DNA from: an uncultured Bacteroides sp.
GTDB taxonomy: Bacteria > Bacteroidota > Bacteroidia > Bacteroidales > Bacteroidaceae
Direction: 5' to 3'
Length of the DNA stretch: 64,000 nt
Assembly (NCBI RefSeq): GCF_963666545.1
Contig: NZ_OY762899.1
Span: forward strand, 3,848,365 to 3,912,364
Position 1 is the stretch's first letter. The number at the start of each line of letters is the position of its first letter. Below the pieces are notes generated by a model. That model made no database searches, was not told where the DNA came from, and saw nothing but the letters and a program-made list of their open reading frames with translations. Below are positions 35,882 through 45,347 of this stretch, one piece after another. A program made the translations under genes and the position numbers.

Positions 35882-36895
35882 CTATTCTTCTAATTCTGAT
35901 TTGAAGCCAATGTCATTCAAACTATTGACTAGCAGTTGATACTTGATATATCCTCCTGATTTAGAGGAGTATTTAGTGTAGATTGCAGTTATATCTCCCA
36001 TCGTACCATTTGCGGGTAGGCGTTGAAGGGCAAAGTTTGCATAACCACTTACACGGAGTATGTAATTGCCTGATGTAGTAGATGTACTACCTTTATAATT
36101 AAACCACGAAGAGCCGTAATAACGTTGGCCATCATAGCTGTAAGCGTATGTTAAAGGCAATTTCTCATCTTCGTAATATTTGTTTGTATATACAGCTGTA
36201 GTGCTTCCACCGGGATAAGTGGTCTCCAAATATTGCGGATATTTATCTCCATCAAATGTTCCTGCATTGTAGGTTAATCCTTTGAAACGAATTAAGCGGC
36301 CTAGCGCGTTATCATTGAGCACTGTCTTATAATTTGTGATATCTACAACCAGTGTATCATTTGCATTTAGATTACCAAAGGCTCCTGGAAGGACATGTGC
36401 GTCAGCCTCCAAACTGGTATTTAGATTACGATTTGCATAACCATCGGCAATATCAGCAGCAGTTGGCTTTCCTCCAACACTGAGCATATAGCGGTAACTA
36501 CCGATGGCCAAGCCTTTCGTTTTTACAAAGATTGTTTGTCCAAGGTGATAGAAGACATAGTTACTAACCATTAATTTTAACTCAATGGCGGATTCGGATT
36601 CTTCATCATAGATGTATACCGATTTGTAAACATTGCCTGCCTGATCACTTGAAATGACTTTTCCATGAATCACATAATCTTCAGTGATTTCTAGCGTCTT
36701 TCCTAAACTAGATGCACTATTGCCATAAGCTTTGTAGAACAACTGCTTGAAATCCTTGATAGAGATTAGTTGCTCATTAGTGAAATCCTCTTTAGTCCAC
36801 ACTTTGGCAGATGCAGGGGAGTCGAAATCGTCGTAGCAGCCGACAAAACTAAGTGCGACTACTGCAATCATACATAACTTTAGTATTTTGTTCAT
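35882..36895 (-). CDS. DUF5689-type surface lipoprotein
   Basis: Lipoprotein of 337 residues; the ATG at 36895 puts the lipobox LSFVGCYDD at the right distance, while in-frame ATGs upstream would overlap the receptor gene. Residues 30-190 carry the DUF5689 pattern (SIKDFKQLFYKAYG, YVIHGKVISSDQAGNVYKSVYI), an OB-like fold found in Bacteroidetes outer-membrane proteins. The C-terminal half is beta-rich (LGRLIRFKGLTY, SGNYILRVSGYANFALQRLP). It is the last gene of a five-gene operon and probably the lipoprotein partner of the TonB receptor just upstream, taking the place of SusD. Ligand unknown. Confidence 0.85.
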   Translation of the reverse strand: MNKILKLCMIAVVALSFVGCYDDFDSPASAKVWTKEDFTNEQLISIKDFKQLFYKAYGNSASSLGKTLEITEDYVIHGKVISSDQAGNVYKSVYIYDEESESAIELKLMVSNYVFYHLGQTIFVKTKGLAIGSYRYMLSVGGKPTAADIADGYANRNLNTSLEADAHVLPGAFGNLNANDTLVVDITNYKTVLNDNALGRLIRFKGLTYNAGTFDGDKYPQYLETTYPGGSTTAVYTNKYYEDEKLPLTYAYSYDGQRYYGSSWFNYKGSTSTTSGNYILRVSGYANFALQRLPANGTMGDITAIYTKYSSKSGGYIKYQLLVNSLNDIGFKSELEE

Positions 36896-36927
36896 AACGT
36901 TCATTCTTTTACTCGTTGCACACATCA

Positions 36928-39672
36928 TTAAAAACGGAAATAAAGATTCAGGTAATATGTAGTACCAAACATATAAAAATACTTCGAATCGAATGGTTGG
37001 TAACGTTGGTAACTTGCATCTTTATCCTTTAATAGACGAACTTGTTCATAACCTCCTGTTTTGATGTCCTGATTGTTTAAGATGTTATCTACGTCCAGGC
37101 TGAATCCGAGAGTGTAAATTCGGTTGATAAACCAGTTTTTGCCGATACTGGCATTGAGTACGTGAGCAGATTTGAATTTCTCCTGATCACGTAAAGAGTG
37201 TATCTCTTCTGTTGTCATACCAGGTGATAATACGGCGTCGGTACGGTAAAGTGGACTCATTGAAAGATACATATTATTGTAGTAGTTCATGTCTATTGAA
37301 GCATAAACATTGTTGCGCCCACGATAAGATAATCCAATATTAGCAGCAGTCTGAGGAGTGCTTTCTACACGGAAATTCTTCCAGTAAACTTTACCTTGAT
37401 TTTGGATATTGTCACTGTTATCCTGAATCTGAACATAATCTGGATTGGAATCATAAGTGTATTGTCCCAAACTTAAAGCGCCGTTAATCGAGAATCCTGC
37501 GTAGACAGGAACTGATGTTGCAACTTCTAATCCAAAATGACGTTTATCGATGCCACTCATTGCAAAGTTAGAAAAAGTAGCTTCTACATCATCGTAGTAG
37601 GAAAGTACTCTTGTTTGATCTGTAAACTTAGTATAGTAACCTGAAACACGTGCTTTGAAGTCTCCTATGCGCAAGTTGTAAGATGCGTCTACACCGAACA
37701 CTTTCTCTGTAGCAGCTCCTGGAGTTATTGAATTTCGCGTACGAGGTGAAACAAATATTGCTTGGAATTCAGGAGCGTCTTGCATGTAAACGATGTTGGC
37801 TTCAAAGGTATTTGCAGCTGATATTTTGTAGCTAAAATTACCTTTTAACTTGTAAGTAAGATAGTCTTTCTTTTTAGAATCTCCTTGTGAGTTATCTTCA
37901 AATAGACCTTTCTTCCAGATGCCGTGACGCCATAAGGTGGAATGTCCTAGTTCGCCACCAAGGTTAACTCCCAATTTGCCAAAATTAATATTATATTGGG
38001 CCCATGCCTTAGCTGCAATTACATTGGCATAATAGTCGTAACCAAATTTATCGCCTTTTTTTGCGGCACGTGCATGACCTGTATTTGTGTAGTAATCCAT
38101 GTCATTTTGATAAGGAATAGGATTTAGACCACCCATATCTCGTTCTGCAAATTTATCCACATCTACCCAGTAATCTCCTCCAAGAAGGTCTTTTACTTCA
38201 CTATAATATTCTGTGCGGTTGCGACGAAGGTTCAATCCGCCGTTAATTTTAGAATTGTTGCGAAATAAGTGAGAGAACTGAGAATAGAAATTCCAATCTA
38301 ATTGGTCGGCATGGCGTTCTTCAATCATATTAATTGCACGGTGTCCGGAACCATATAATGAATTTTCCGGTTGGGTACGATTGATATCATACAGCTTGCC
38401 CCAATTGATGTTGCGGATATCATCTGTGTTAGCACGCCAAGCTTCATCTAGCCAAGCACCAACGCTTGTTCCTTTGTAGAAACTTGGGAGATAACGATAA
38501 TAGTCGGGACGTGGGTCGGGACCGCCATACCATGTCAGTGCGGAGTAACCATTTTGACCGAAACGCAATGAAGAAGCAATATTCAATTGTGAACGGTCAC
38601 TGATATCAAATGTATAGTTAAGTATTGCAAGAGGTTCATGGTAGTTGCGTACACGTGCATTACGGCGCTTTCCTGACTGCCATCCCCAGTTAGGGTTGTA
38701 ATAGTTATTGCCAACTAAGTCATAAGCCTCTTGTGTGGAAGCTTGTTGGACTCCACGTTCCGTGGGAGCACCCAGAATCGTTAATCCAAGGCGATGGCGA
38801 AGATTGAGTTGCTTCTCTACAGCAGCAAAATAGCCATAAGCATTATAATAAACGCCGTCTACATAAGAGTTACCTCCTTGGCGAGTAGAGACAGAAAAAG
38901 CATACGACCAACCGTTGTCTTGTTGTCCTGAAGCATAAGTGAGCATTCCACGGAAACGGTACATTGAGTTACCGTTCACTAAACTTACACGCAAGCCTTT
39001 GCGCATTTGTGAAGGACGAGTGTTGATATTGGTAGTACCACCAATGCCACCAATTCCCATCTCACCCATGTTCAGACTCGACGTGATTTCTTGGTTGCGG
39101 GTTGCATCGTTTAGGCCACCCCATAATGACCAAGGAGTATAACCTGTCATTGCATCATTGAGTTGTATTCCATTCATGTAGACATCTGAATATTGAGAGT
39201 CATAACCACGAACATTGAAACGCATCTCACTAAACTTATAGGATGCAATGTTATTGAAAACATCTTTGGAAGCCGACAGTGAAGAGGGGAGTGATTGTGC
39301 GTCATTGAGAGTTTCAGTATCAAACTCAGCAAAGATAGCGTCGTCTTGTGTTGGGGTTGCCCTTTCAGAAACTAATACTACATTATTGAGATCTCTCACC
39401 AATTTATCTACGCGAGCAGCAATAGTAAGAGACTCAAACTCTACAGCCTCAAAAGTCAGAGAGTATTCTCCTTTTGCTAAATTTTCAATTACGAAATATC
39501 CTTTCGCATCGGTTTTTGTCGTTACATTTCCCGGTGTCAAAGTGACTCTCACACCGTCTATAGCTGCATGTGTAGTACGGGAAACGACTTTACCTTTGAT
39601 ACCGCCATTCTGTGCAAAAGCACTGAGCGAAATCAAAGATAGTACCATCATTAGAATTGTTCTTATTTTCAT
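36928..39672 (-). CDS. TonB-dependent receptor with carboxypeptidase-like regulatory domain
   Basis: Outer-membrane transporter of 914 residues: signal peptide MKIRTILMMVLSLISLSAFA, regulatory domain at residues 22-100 (GIKGKVVSRTTHAAIDGVRVTL), plug (SEMRFNVRGYDSQYSDVYMNG, shown in part; GIGGTTNINTRP) and a large barrel ending YLNLYFRF. It has no SusC signature (VVVGYGT), so it belongs to a different receptor class, and no SusD follows. It is flanked by two secreted nucleases upstream and DUF5689 downstream at 15- and 32-base spacing. Import of nucleic-acid breakdown products is the natural hypothesis, not shown by sequence. Confidence 0.9.
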   Translation of the reverse strand: MKIRTILMMVLSLISLSAFAQNGGIKGKVVSRTTHAAIDGVRVTLTPGNVTTKTDAKGYFVIENLAKGEYSLTFEAVEFESLTIAARVDKLVRDLNNVVLVSERATPTQDDAIFAEFDTETLNDAQSLPSSLSASKDVFNNIASYKFSEMRFNVRGYDSQYSDVYMNGIQLNDAMTGYTPWSLWGGLNDATRNQEITSSLNMGEMGIGGIGGTTNINTRPSQMRKGLRVSLVNGNSMYRFRGMLTYASGQQDNGWSYAFSVSTRQGGNSYVDGVYYNAYGYFAAVEKQLNLRHRLGLTILGAPTERGVQQASTQEAYDLVGNNYYNPNWGWQSGKRRNARVRNYHEPLAILNYTFDISDRSQLNIASSLRFGQNGYSALTWYGGPDPRPDYYRYLPSFYKGTSVGAWLDEAWRANTDDIRNINWGKLYDINRTQPENSLYGSGHRAINMIEERHADQLDWNFYSQFSHLFRNNSKINGGLNLRRNRTEYYSEVKDLLGGDYWVDVDKFAERDMGGLNPIPYQNDMDYYTNTGHARAAKKGDKFGYDYYANVIAAKAWAQYNINFGKLGVNLGGELGHSTLWRHGIWKKGLFEDNSQGDSKKKDYLTYKLKGNFSYKISAANTFEANIVYMQDAPEFQAIFVSPRTRNSITPGAATEKVFGVDASYNLRIGDFKARVSGYYTKFTDQTRVLSYYDDVEATFSNFAMSGIDKRHFGLEVATSVPVYAGFSINGALSLGQYTYDSNPDYVQIQDNSDNIQNQGKVYWKNFRVESTPQTAANIGLSYRGRNNVYASIDMNYYNNMYLSMSPLYRTDAVLSPGMTTEEIHSLRDQEKFKSAHVLNASIGKNWFINRIYTLGFSLDVDNILNNQDIKTGGYEQVRLLKDKDASYQRYQPFDSKYFYMFGTTYYLNLYFRF

Positions 39673-39687
39673 AAATAGTAAAGTATT

Positions 39688-40722
39688 TTATTTGCCTATA
39701 TAGATATATACGGGAAAGTGGTCACTAAAACCTCCTTGGAAGTTGTTGCCCACATAAGTTCGTAAGGGATATCCTTTGTATTGCCCTTCTTTTTGCACCA
39801 TGTAAGGTTGCTTGAAGATATTTCCATAGAATTTTGAGCCGGGAGCTGTTTGCAATTTAAGAACACCGCTAGAGCCTTTGGCTAGATTCTCTGTTACGAC
39901 AATGTTGTCGAAAATATTCCAAGCATCACCATAAGCCAATGTTCCGAAACCTGCTTTGAGCATGTCTGCGTAAGGATCATAAAAATCTCCTTGAGCCAGA
40001 TCTTTTAGCTTGAATTTGGCGTTCAATCCTTGCGATATGCTTTTATCTGTAGGGTCATCATTGAAATCGCCCATTGCGACTATCTTTGTTGCCGGGTTAG
40101 CTCTTAATACCGAGTCTGCAATGCTACGCATTTGTTTACCTACAGCGACACGTTTAAATTCGGAAACTTCCTTGCCTCCTAAGCGAGAAGGCCAGTGTGC
40201 CACCATAAAGAAAAAAGGCTCGTTCTCAATGGTTCCCCACATAGTGAGGATATCGCGTGTTTTAAAATCAGGTAGAGAAGGAATAACCGTTTTTACGGGA
40301 TGTTGTCCCTCTATTTTAAACACATCGGGGCGATAAAGGAAGGCAACATCAACACCACGGGCCTCAGGAGAATCAAAATGAACGATTCGATAGTTGGCTG
40401 GTAACAGTTTGCGTGTTGATGCAATATCGTCCAAAACTCCGCGGGTTTCAACTTCGGAGAAGCCAATAATAGCCGGATAATCTTTGTCGATAGATGCGAT
40501 GTCGAACAATACTCTTTCAATATTGCTCAGCTTTTTATTATATTTAGGTGCGTTCCATTTCTTTACTCCTTCAGGAGTAAACTCATCATCTAAAACTTCT
40601 GGATCATTAATTGTATCAAAGAAATTTTCGACATTATAGAAAACTACCTTATACGGTTTATGTGCGAAACTGAAAGATGCCAGTATCGTAAAGAACGCGA
40701 TGAAAATAATTAGCTTTCTCAT
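39688..40722 (-). CDS. Secreted endonuclease/exonuclease/phosphatase family protein
   Basis: A 344-residue exported enzyme (signal peptide to FSFAHKP) with the full EEP fold: Asn in VVFYNVENFFDT, Glu in IIGFSEVETRG, FMVAHWPSRLGG, catalytic Asp and Asn in AMGDFNDDP, and the Asp-His pair in GGFSDHFPVYI. It should hydrolyse phosphodiester bonds of DNA or RNA (or a phospholipid or sugar phosphate) in the periplasm or outside. Eleven bases separate it from the NUC1 gene and 15 from the receptor. A paralogue at 44050-45066 shares order and motifs. Substrate is inferred from neighbours. Confidence 0.9.
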   Translation of the reverse strand: MRKLIIFIAFFTILASFSFAHKPYKVVFYNVENFFDTINDPEVLDDEFTPEGVKKWNAPKYNKKLSNIERVLFDIASIDKDYPAIIGFSEVETRGVLDDIASTRKLLPANYRIVHFDSPEARGVDVAFLYRPDVFKIEGQHPVKTVIPSLPDFKTRDILTMWGTIENEPFFFMVAHWPSRLGGKEVSEFKRVAVGKQMRSIADSVLRANPATKIVAMGDFNDDPTDKSISQGLNAKFKLKDLAQGDFYDPYADMLKAGFGTLAYGDAWNIFDNIVVTENLAKGSSGVLKLQTAPGSKFYGNIFKQPYMVQKEGQYKGYPLRTYVGNNFQGGFSDHFPVYIYIGK

Positions 40723-40733
40723 AAATCAAATTG

Positions 40734-41927
40734 TTAGTTTATACCCCATTGAGTAGGATTGTTTTGCTGTTTCACTGCATTGGATATCTGAGGGAAGAAT
40801 TTGAAACCGGTTTTTGATTCAATTTCAGCTACAGACGTACAAATGGAGCGCGGAGGCTCAATGTTCCCGTAAGATTGGTGGTCTACCCAGAATCCGATCG
40901 AGATTAGTTCACTGTCGGAACAATCTTTAATAGCTTTACCTGTCGATCCACTCTTTGTTCGTAACAGAACCTTGAAATAGTTTGTTGGAATGGAGACACT
41001 GTTGCCGGCACCATCGGTGGTGGTGGCAACAGAATTGAAATAAGCTCCGGTAACAACATACAATGTATCTGAACAGTTGTTCTGACGCACCTTTGCTTCA
41101 AGCTTTGCCCACATATCCTGGTTTAGGCGGTTAAGTTGCGGAGTCATATTAGACATGTAAAATGTCTGTGAATTAAACTCGTTAGTTGCCAGACGATCGG
41201 CAGAGGGGATTTGGTGACCACGGTCGTATGCTCCATTATAAGATCGATCTACGCAGTTTGCTTGATAAATGCTCGATATGACAGGATCGAATGCCCAAGC
41301 ATCGGTGCGTCCTCCTGAACCTAGATATGCCGAATGTATGGGGTAAGCGACCCATAGTGCTGCTTTTCTAGTCTTGTCGAAGCAAATTGAATAGTTTCTT
41401 ATTCTTTTATTGCTTAAAGTGGCATAATGCGTCACATACTGATAATTGGCATTTTCTTTGCGTTCGGGTATTTCAACCCATGTAGTAAATGCCGGCAGAT
41501 TCTGTTGTACTTGGGATAGTTGGTTCAGATCGAACGTTTGTGCTGTTTCTCCTTCAAATTGAAAAGAGATTTTAGCTTGACGTTGTTCTGTTCCTGTATT
41601 AGCTTTGTAATATACATATAGTACATTAAGCCCTTCTTTCACATTCCCGACTTTACTTACTGAATTGACGAAATCTTTGCTACTGAATGAACACCATGCG
41701 CTGCCTTCAGCAATCTCAGCACTCCATGCGGCATTAGGATTACCTGTTATAATAATTGCTGAAGAGCCCTCTGTATAGCTTACTGTTGAAGAAATCTTCC
41801 AGTATGCTTCGTTCTGTAGGGAGGTTGCTTCCGAATCGTCTTTGCTACATGCGTTTATAGAAAATATAAGGGTTGTCAGCAAGACAATTCTTACCACATT
41901 GGTACAATATTCCTGAATTAATCTCAT
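40734..41927 (-). CDS. DNA/RNA non-specific endonuclease lipoprotein (NUC1)
   Basis: Lipoprotein of 397 residues (lipobox FSINACSKD). Residues 35-135 form a BACON-like beta domain (WKISSTVSYTEGSSAIIITG, NPNAAWSAEI); residues 145-397 are the nuclease, with RNYSICFDKTRKAALWVAYP, the catalytic YDRGHQIPSADRL (His238) and FYMSNMTPQLNRLNQDMW. The nuclease half is clearly related to the fimbrillin-nuclease at 32171-33760, but the N-terminal anchoring domain is different. The enzyme is probably surface-bound and metal-dependent. It is the second gene of the operon, behind an internal hairpin. Confidence 0.92.
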   Translation of the reverse strand: MRLIQEYCTNVVRIVLLTTLIFSINACSKDDSEATSLQNEAYWKISSTVSYTEGSSAIIITGNPNAAWSAEIAEGSAWCSFSSKDFVNSVSKVGNVKEGLNVLYVYYKANTGTEQRQAKISFQFEGETAQTFDLNQLSQVQQNLPAFTTWVEIPERKENANYQYVTHYATLSNKRIRNYSICFDKTRKAALWVAYPIHSAYLGSGGRTDAWAFDPVISSIYQANCVDRSYNGAYDRGHQIPSADRLATNEFNSQTFYMSNMTPQLNRLNQDMWAKLEAKVRQNNCSDTLYVVTGAYFNSVATTTDGAGNSVSIPTNYFKVLLRTKSGSTGKAIKDCSDSELISIGFWVDHQSYGNIEPPRSICTSVAEIESKTGFKFFPQISNAVKQQNNPTQWGIN

Positions 41928-41950
41928 TTATGGGGTATTTAATGAAACTA

Positions 41951-41983
41951 ACCTTTCGGAGAAATTCATTTTCTCCGAAAGGT
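41951..41983 (-). terminator. Hairpin between the BACON and NUC1 genes (partial terminator)
   Basis: ACCTTTCGGAGAA (41951-41963) pairs perfectly with TTCTCCGAAAGGT (41971-41983). On the minus strand it is followed by TAGTTTC rather than a T run, so readthrough into NUC1 is expected. Confidence 0.6.
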
Positions 41984-42004
41984 AGTCATATTGGTTACAA
42001 TTTG

Positions 42005-43765
42005 TTACTTGTACGTAATTTTAATAGAATCTATGTACAATGCTCCTGCCAAGTCATTCATAATAGTGAAATAGCTATAATTTCCACTACTGAAGTCAAA
42101 CTTTTGAGTATATACTCTAAAACCTTCAACGGTTTCGGTTGTAGATGTTGGGGTTATCTTTGTATCTGTACTCGATGGATTAGCAGAAGTGCCGGCATAA
42201 ACATTGTAAGCTGGATCAAAAGTGCTGCTGGTGACTACCCGTAGTATAATTTCCATCGACTGTATGTTCGACAAAGCCGTGACATTGGCGATTCTACCTT
42301 GGCTAGTCACAGTTGATGCATTTCCTTGCACTTGTATGCCACCACCATTAGCAGCAGAAGCTATAAGAAGTTTTACTCCGGTGAAATTCAAATTGTTATA
42401 GCTCCATGTATACCATGTAGCCGGATCGGTAACAACCTGCGAACCATAAGTATTGGCTGTTATGGTAACTGTTCCATTTTTACCGTCTACAATATTCTGT
42501 GAAGTCATTGTGAAAGTTTTCTCTCCGCTGACGCTCTTAGCTTCTTGTGTTATGGGAACTGTAACGCTGTTGCCATTTTGAAGTGCTATTGTGAGTGTTT
42601 GGTTTATGGCAGCATCATTGTTTTCTGTTGCTGTTACAGTTACGGTAGTGCCACTGATAGATGCTGAAAGTGTACCACTCAATCCACTAGTGGAAAGTAC
42701 ATTGCTACCTTGATTTGAAACTGAAACATTAATTGTTTTTGCTTCACCTGTTGCGCTGAAATTTAAAGAGGTGGGATTTACCGCAGTAATTGTTGGAGCT
42801 GCTAAGTCTACTTGTTGGCCTCCTGTACCTGTAGATAGAGTGATGTCGTCAAGGCGGAAAGCTGAGGATGCTAAGGCTGTGAATTTGACATATAGGCTTG
42901 TTGTGGACTGCTTCAAAGTAAAGTCGCTGGTTGCCAAAATCCAGTATGGAGAAGCTGTGTCACCACTGTTTTTAGTATAAGTGATAGGAACCCAAACAAT
43001 GCCATCTGAACTTAACGATACAGTGAATTTAGTTAAATCAAATGTATTATCGTAATCAGTGGCACCTTCTGCTTTAAATGAATAACTTGCACCAAATGTT
43101 AACTTAAGATTAGTTTGTTCCGGAGTCAGAGCTATTTTGTTGACTTGGAAATCACTTGGAGAAGTTCCGAAGAATACCACGTTAGGCCCGGAAGCACCTT
43201 CATATCCACCGGTATTGGATAAGCCGCTTGAGCGGATGCTTGATTTCTGACCTGAGTAGGTAATCTCTGCAGAACCTGTACCAGATTTGTTCCATCCTGT
43301 GTATGCGTCAACATAGGGATATGGACTTGCTACAGTAGTTGTACCCATAGATTCGTGGTAAATAACTGTTGTAGGTGTCACATTTCCACTCTTAATCGTT
43401 ACTGTTTCTGACATTAACGGTCCAACTTTATTCGATATTTCGATAACTACGCTTGCTTGGTCGTTAATGTTTTCAGGGATACTAACTTGAATTGTAGCAG
43501 AACCATCTCCTTCAGTTTTTGAAAGTGTTACCCAACTTTTGTCATCTTTAATGGTTGCTGTCCAATGGCGGTTGGTCGAGATTTCGAAAGATGCTTGGCT
43601 ACCTTCTACAGGGTTACCATTTGTATCAAAAATCAAATTAGCCGGAGTGATCTCTAAAAATGGAGCTTCTGTGTCATCATTATCGTCAACACAGCTTGTG
43701 AAAGTTGTTGTAGTCATTGCGAGCATAAGCCCGATGAATAGTTTTAGATAATTCAAATTCCTCAT
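42005..43765 (-). CDS. BACON-domain multi-domain surface lipoprotein
   Basis: Lipoprotein of 586 residues (lipobox TTFTSCVDD). Order: BACON domain at residues 35-125 (FEISTNRHWTATIKDDKSWV), a jelly-roll/choice-of-anchor-J-like domain at 130-335 (VIYHESMGTTTV, SAFRLDDITLS), a second BACON-like Ig domain at 345-430, and a C-terminal beta domain at 435-586 (TMTSQNIVDGKNGTVTITAN, GALYIDSIKITYK). No catalytic motif. BACON domains are usually binding or spacer modules on Bacteroides surface enzymes, so it may hold a polymer for the nucleases encoded next to it. First gene of the operon. Confidence 0.85.
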   Translation of the reverse strand: MRNLNYLKLFIGLMLAMTTTTFTSCVDDNDDTEAPFLEITPANLIFDTNGNPVEGSQASFEISTNRHWTATIKDDKSWVTLSKTEGDGSATIQVSIPENINDQASVVIEISNKVGPLMSETVTIKSGNVTPTTVIYHESMGTTTVASPYPYVDAYTGWNKSGTGSAEITYSGQKSSIRSSGLSNTGGYEGASGPNVVFFGTSPSDFQVNKIALTPEQTNLKLTFGASYSFKAEGATDYDNTFDLTKFTVSLSSDGIVWVPITYTKNSGDTASPYWILATSDFTLKQSTTSLYVKFTALASSAFRLDDITLSTGTGGQQVDLAAPTITAVNPTSLNFSATGEAKTINVSVSNQGSNVLSTSGLSGTLSASISGTTVTVTATENNDAAINQTLTIALQNGNSVTVPITQEAKSVSGEKTFTMTSQNIVDGKNGTVTITANTYGSQVVTDPATWYTWSYNNLNFTGVKLLIASAANGGGIQVQGNASTVTSQGRIANVTALSNIQSMEIILRVVTSSTFDPAYNVYAGTSANPSSTDTKITPTSTTETVEGFRVYTQKFDFSSGNYSYFTIMNDLAGALYIDSIKITYK

Positions 43766-44049
43766 AGATAATTGTTTTTTTATAAATTGTATATGTTTAT
43801 TTGATGCTATTTTAGCTTCTGTGTTTTTGCATAAGATTGGAACGTAGAGTTGTTAGCTTTTGTTTATTCTACGAAACATCCATTGCATTTTTAGTTTTAA
43901 AGCCTATACAAAAGAATAAAAAAAAATGTAATAAAAAAAATATATAGATAGAAAAATGTATTTTAATGTGCGTAATATTCTTTTTTTTGAAGATATTTGC
44001 GCTCTGAATACCATGCTAAGATCGAATCTGTTTTTAATAATAAAAGTTA

Positions 44050-45066
44050 ATGAAAAAATCATTTTTAGTATTGTCTCTGTTCTTTTTGCTTCCTGCTCTT
44101 ATCCATGCTCAGCAGAGCAAGTCTTCACTTTACAGTGTGGCGTTTTATAATTTAGAAAATCTGTTTGATACCATTCATGATACAGGGAAAGATGATTCTG
44201 AATTTCTGCCGGATGGCGATATGAAATGGACTTCTGTTAAATATGAAGCGAAATTAAAAAATATGTCCAGAGTATTAAGTGAACTTTCTCGTGATAAAGT
44301 AGCTGAAGGCCCTTCTGTAATAGGGGTGGCAGAAGTTGAAAATGATCGTGTACTCAATGATTTGGTGAAGCAACCGTCATTGGCGCCTACGGGATATAAA
44401 ATCGTTCATTATGAAGGACCGGACATGCGTGGCATCGATTGTGCTTTGCTTTATAATCCTAAATTATTTAAAGTAACTTCGAGTAAGTTGGCCCCATATG
44501 TCTATGTGAATGATACGGTTCATAAGACTCGTGGTTTTCTGATTGTGAGGGGGCAGTTGGCCGGAGATGATGTTTGTGTAATTGTCAATCATTGGCCTTC
44601 TCGTGGAGCCGCTTCTGCCGCTCGTGTTCGTGCGGCAGAACAAGTGAAAGTTCTTAAAGATTCATTGTTGCATGAGAATAAGCACCTGAAACTCATTGTG
44701 ATGGGAGATCTAAATGATGATCCGATGGACGAAAGTGTAGCTGTTACCTTGGGCGCCAAGAAGTATCAGAAAGAGGTGAAAAACGGAGATATCTATAACC
44801 CTTGGTGGGAAACGCTTGAAGATAAAGGGGTAGGAACTTTGCTCTATCGTGGAAAATGGAACTTATTCGATCAGATAATGGTTTCTTCTTCGTTGCTTCA
44901 TGCCAAGAAGGGATTGAAATATGATCATAATGAAGTCTTTATGCGTCCGTACTTGTTTGAACAGGAAGGTAAATATAAAGGCTCTCCATTGCGAACGCAT
45001 GGTGGTAAAACTTGGCTAAATGGCTATAGCGATCATTTACCAACTATTATCTATTTAACGAAATAG
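44050..45066 (+). CDS. Secreted endonuclease/exonuclease/phosphatase family protein, second copy
   Basis: A 338-residue exported protein (signal MKKSFLVLSLFFLLPALIHAQ) with intact EEP residues: SVAFYNLENLFDT, VIGVAEVENDR, VIVNHWPSRGAA, IVMGDLNDDPMDE and GYSDHLPTIIY. It is a diverged paralogue of the gene at 39688-40722: motif order and length agree, while the linker regions differ. It is transcribed away from the nuclease operon across a 284-base gap, then terminated by a 14-bp hairpin. It probably joins the same scavenging function but under separate control. Confidence 0.9.
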   Translation: MKKSFLVLSLFFLLPALIHAQQSKSSLYSVAFYNLENLFDTIHDTGKDDSEFLPDGDMKWTSVKYEAKLKNMSRVLSELSRDKVAEGPSVIGVAEVENDRVLNDLVKQPSLAPTGYKIVHYEGPDMRGIDCALLYNPKLFKVTSSKLAPYVYVNDTVHKTRGFLIVRGQLAGDDVCVIVNHWPSRGAASAARVRAAEQVKVLKDSLLHENKHLKLIVMGDLNDDPMDESVAVTLGAKKYQKEVKNGDIYNPWWETLEDKGVGTLLYRGKWNLFDQIMVSSSLLHAKKGLKYDHNEVFMRPYLFEQEGKYKGSPLRTHGGKTWLNGYSDHLPTIIYLTK

Positions 45067-45097
45067 CCCTGATGGCTTCTTTTTTATAATAATCTAT

Positions 45098-45137
45098 AAA
45101 CAGACCGTAGCGCATAAACCCAGGCTACGGTCTGTTT
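45098..45137 (+). terminator. Terminator after the second EEP gene
   Basis: AAACAGACCGTAGC (45098-45111) pairs perfectly with GCTACGGTCTGTTT (45124-45137), then GTTTATT. Confidence 0.85.
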
Positions 45138-45301
45138 GTTTATTAACAAAACGCAAAGGGGATGCAATAGGTAAAGCTGATTGCTACATGGAGATTACAA
45201 TCTATCGTGGAATGGGACTTAATTCTCTGTAATTGACTTTAAATGTGGATATTAATCGGAGATTTGTTATTGTCTGGTTCTTCTATTTAAACTATTATTC
45301 T

Positions 45302-45309
45302 TACTTTTG
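45302..45309 (+). promoter_or_regulatory. -7 promoter element of the aldolase gene
   Basis: TACTTTTG matches TAnnTTTG, 39 bases before the ATG. No good -33 element at the normal spacing. Confidence 0.5.
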
Positions 45310-45347
45310 CGTAGATTTTTAATTCACTAACAATAAATAGTAAAAAC

